The notes below the pieces were generated by a model, which was not told where the DNA came from, did no database searches, and worked only from the letters and a program-made list of their open reading frames with translations. Positions 21,900 through 23,020 of a stretch of DNA of 23,020 nucleotides are shown here, piece by piece. The DNA is from an uncultured Caulobacteraceae bacterium (lineage in GTDB: Bacteria; Pseudomonadota; Alphaproteobacteria; Caulobacterales; Caulobacteraceae): contig CALEOQ010000140.1 of the NCBI GenBank assembly GCA_937910255.1, positions 1 through 23,020 on the forward strand, given 5' to 3'. A program made the translations under genes and the position numbers. Position 1 is the stretch's first letter. Each line of letters opens with the position of its first letter.

Positions 21900-22883
21900 C
21901 TAGTCGCTGAGCGCAGCACGCCGAATGAGGTCTAGCTCCACAGCGCTCATCACCTGAGCCTCGAACAGCAGCAGGAATTCCTCCGACAGGTCCGAACCGA
22001 ACATCAGCGGATCGTCGCTGTTCACTGTCACCCGCACGCCAGCGTCGTACAGTCTACGGATTGGGTGCTCCTCAATCCGCTTCACGCGACCGAGCTTGAG
22101 GTTCGAGGTCGGGCAGAGGTTAAGCCGCACGCCTGCGTCTGCCAGGAAGCGCATGGCCGCGGAACTTTCAGCCGCTGCGATCCCATGCTGGACCTCGTCC
22201 AGCTCCAAGACCTCAACCGCCCGCACCACGTCATCGGCGGCTCCCCACTCCCCGACATGACATTTCAGGATCAGCCCCGCCGCCTTGGCGCGGCGATAGA
22301 CTCCCTTGAACGCCTCGACAGGACGCGCGAGTTCATCACCGTAAAGGTCAAAGGTCCTGAAGGTCCCAAGCTCCAGAAGCGGTTCTGCCCAAGCTTCCAC
22401 CTTTTCGGGCCTCGAACCGCGCGAGGCCCCCAGTTGCGGCAGCCAGTCAACCGCTGGCGCCTCCCGCCGATGGATGTCCTTCAGCCAAGTCCAGGCGTCG
22501 GCGGGTGTCGCCCATTCCCGGGCCACCACGGCGACGTCCAGTCCCATGTCGATCCGGGCCACCCCGTCGCGCACGCACTGCACGAAGGTCGCCTCAAACG
22601 GCAAGGCTCTGCGGCCAGGCGCCTTGAACACCGGCCCGACATACGCCTCGTTCCAAGCATGCATCTCGTCCATGGAACCGAGCACGCCCTGAAGGGGCGG
22701 AATGTCTTGCCCCGTGCGAGCGCGTATATGCGCCCGGCAACCACCCAGATATGCATGAACATGTAGATCGGCCTTCGGAACCCGACGCAGAGTAGCCAGA
22801 TCGCCACTCTCCAGCCCGGCGATGAATCGCGCACTTTCGCTTGATGGCGAGACTGAGCCATCGTCGGTCTTTGAAGCTTCCAT
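21900..22883 (-). CDS. Adenosine deaminase family protein
   Basis: A 327-residue amidohydrolase of the adenosine/AMP deaminase family, expected to hydrolyse an amino group from a purine or related ring using one zinc. Metal and catalytic residues are visible: KADLHVH (His41, His43), LKCHVGEWG (His209 and proton-shuttle Glu212), VQHGIA (His233) and VTVNSDDPLMF (Asp290, Asp291). CPTSNLKLGRV (257-267) is a family signature. The segment YLGGC replaces the usual L-x-G-(S/A/C) after the first histidines, so the substrate may differ from adenosine. ATG at 22883 is ten bases from the terminal repeat, so the promoter lies across the circular junction. No other purine gene is nearby. Confidence 0.87.
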   Translation of the reverse strand: MEASKTDDGSVSPSSESARFIAGLESGDLATLRRVPKADLHVHAYLGGCRAHIRARTGQDIPPLQGVLGSMDEMHAWNEAYVGPVFKAPGRRALPFEATFVQCVRDGVARIDMGLDVAVVAREWATPADAWTWLKDIHRREAPAVDWLPQLGASRGSRPEKVEAWAEPLLELGTFRTFDLYGDELARPVEAFKGVYRRAKAAGLILKCHVGEWGAADDVVRAVEVLELDEVQHGIAAAESSAAMRFLADAGVRLNLCPTSNLKLGRVKRIEEHPIRRLYDAGVRVTVNSDDPLMFGSDLSEEFLLLFEAQVMSAVELDLIRRAALSD

Positions 22884-22893
22884 AGGGAGTCCC

Positions 22894-23020
22894 TAGCCGC
22901 CTTTCACGACAGGCGTTCTCAAGGGCTCCGGCCCTGCAAGCCGACAAGTGCCAAAGAACCGCAGGAGCCGCGCCCATCAGGAGGGCCGCCGAGTCTCCTT
23001 GGCACCATTTGCTGTCATTG
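22894..23020. repeat. Terminal direct repeat, right copy (contig closure overlap)
   Basis: Exact second copy of bases 1-127. It starts ten bases upstream of the start codon of the adenosine deaminase-family gene and ends inside the start of a dispersed-repeat copy (ending TGTCATTG), which continues at base 128 of the left end. The non-redundant length of the molecule is therefore 22,893 bp if the closure is real. Confidence 0.9.

Noticed and set aside
1..23020. Canonical integron with intI, attI and attC sites
   Set aside because: There is no tyrosine recombinase gene. The repeats lack paired RYYYAAC/GTTRRRY ends, and genes lie on both strands. The similarity is architectural only.
1..23020. 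tRNA, rRNA or tRNA-associated attachment sites
   Set aside because: I saw no cloverleaf-like sequence or rRNA segment while reading the gaps. A tRNA search program would settle this.

Overview
The window is a high-GC alphaproteobacterial accessory region. Protein style (uroporphyrinogen decarboxylase, DUF3089 hydrolase, SdpR/SdpI pair, near-leaderless promoters) suggests Caulobacterales or a relative, but this is inference and no marker gene fixes the taxon. The first 127 bases (1-127) are repeated exactly as the last 127 (22894-23020). That is what a de Bruijn assembler leaves when a contig closes on itself at k=127, so the sequence most likely represents a circle of 22,893 bp.

Layout: about twenty short, unrelated transcription units, nearly all single genes, on both strands. 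In order: YpeA-type acetyltransferase (+), Crp-like regulator (+), an IS1111-group IS110-family insertion sequence (transposase on -), membrane protein (+), secreted orphan (+), DUF3089 alpha/beta hydrolase (-), double-GNAT protein (-), GNAT (+), sulfotransferase (-), decayed GNAT (+), SdpR-like repressor with SdpI-like membrane protein (+), S41 peptidase (-), HemE (+), ComB-like phosphatase (-), beta-lactamase-fold hydrolase (+), chloramphenicol-phosphotransferase-like kinase (+), GNAT (+), DUF1330 protein (-), TraB/PrgY-like protein (+), secreted orphan (+), methyltransferase (+), secreted orphan (+), adenosine deaminase family protein (-).

Most gaps between units hold a copy, full or worn, of one dispersed repeat. 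Full copies are about 110 bp, begin GCGCCACTTGCGGTCATTGG, and end near AAGCGGTCAT. Every copy recognised points the same way, although the genes do not. The best copies can fold into a long imperfect stem with a bulged base and an internal loop. One unit per repeat, repeats in one orientation, and cargo rich in acetyltransferases, antibiotic-modifier-like enzymes and orphans resemble an integron cassette array. However, the repeat is not a canonical attC, and no integrase, replication, partition or transfer gene is present.

The insertion sequence adds independent support. Its predicted ends (3 bp and 7 bp outside two 13-bp subterminal inverted repeats) fall inside a repeat copy, and removing it restores a sequence that nearly matches the intact copy at 749-931. 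This parallels the IS1111-attC elements that target integron attC sites.

The genes do not form one pathway. They look like independently acquired modules: small-molecule modification, secreted or envelope proteins, and one autoregulated operon (sdpR-sdpI) with a near-perfect palindromic operator over its promoter.
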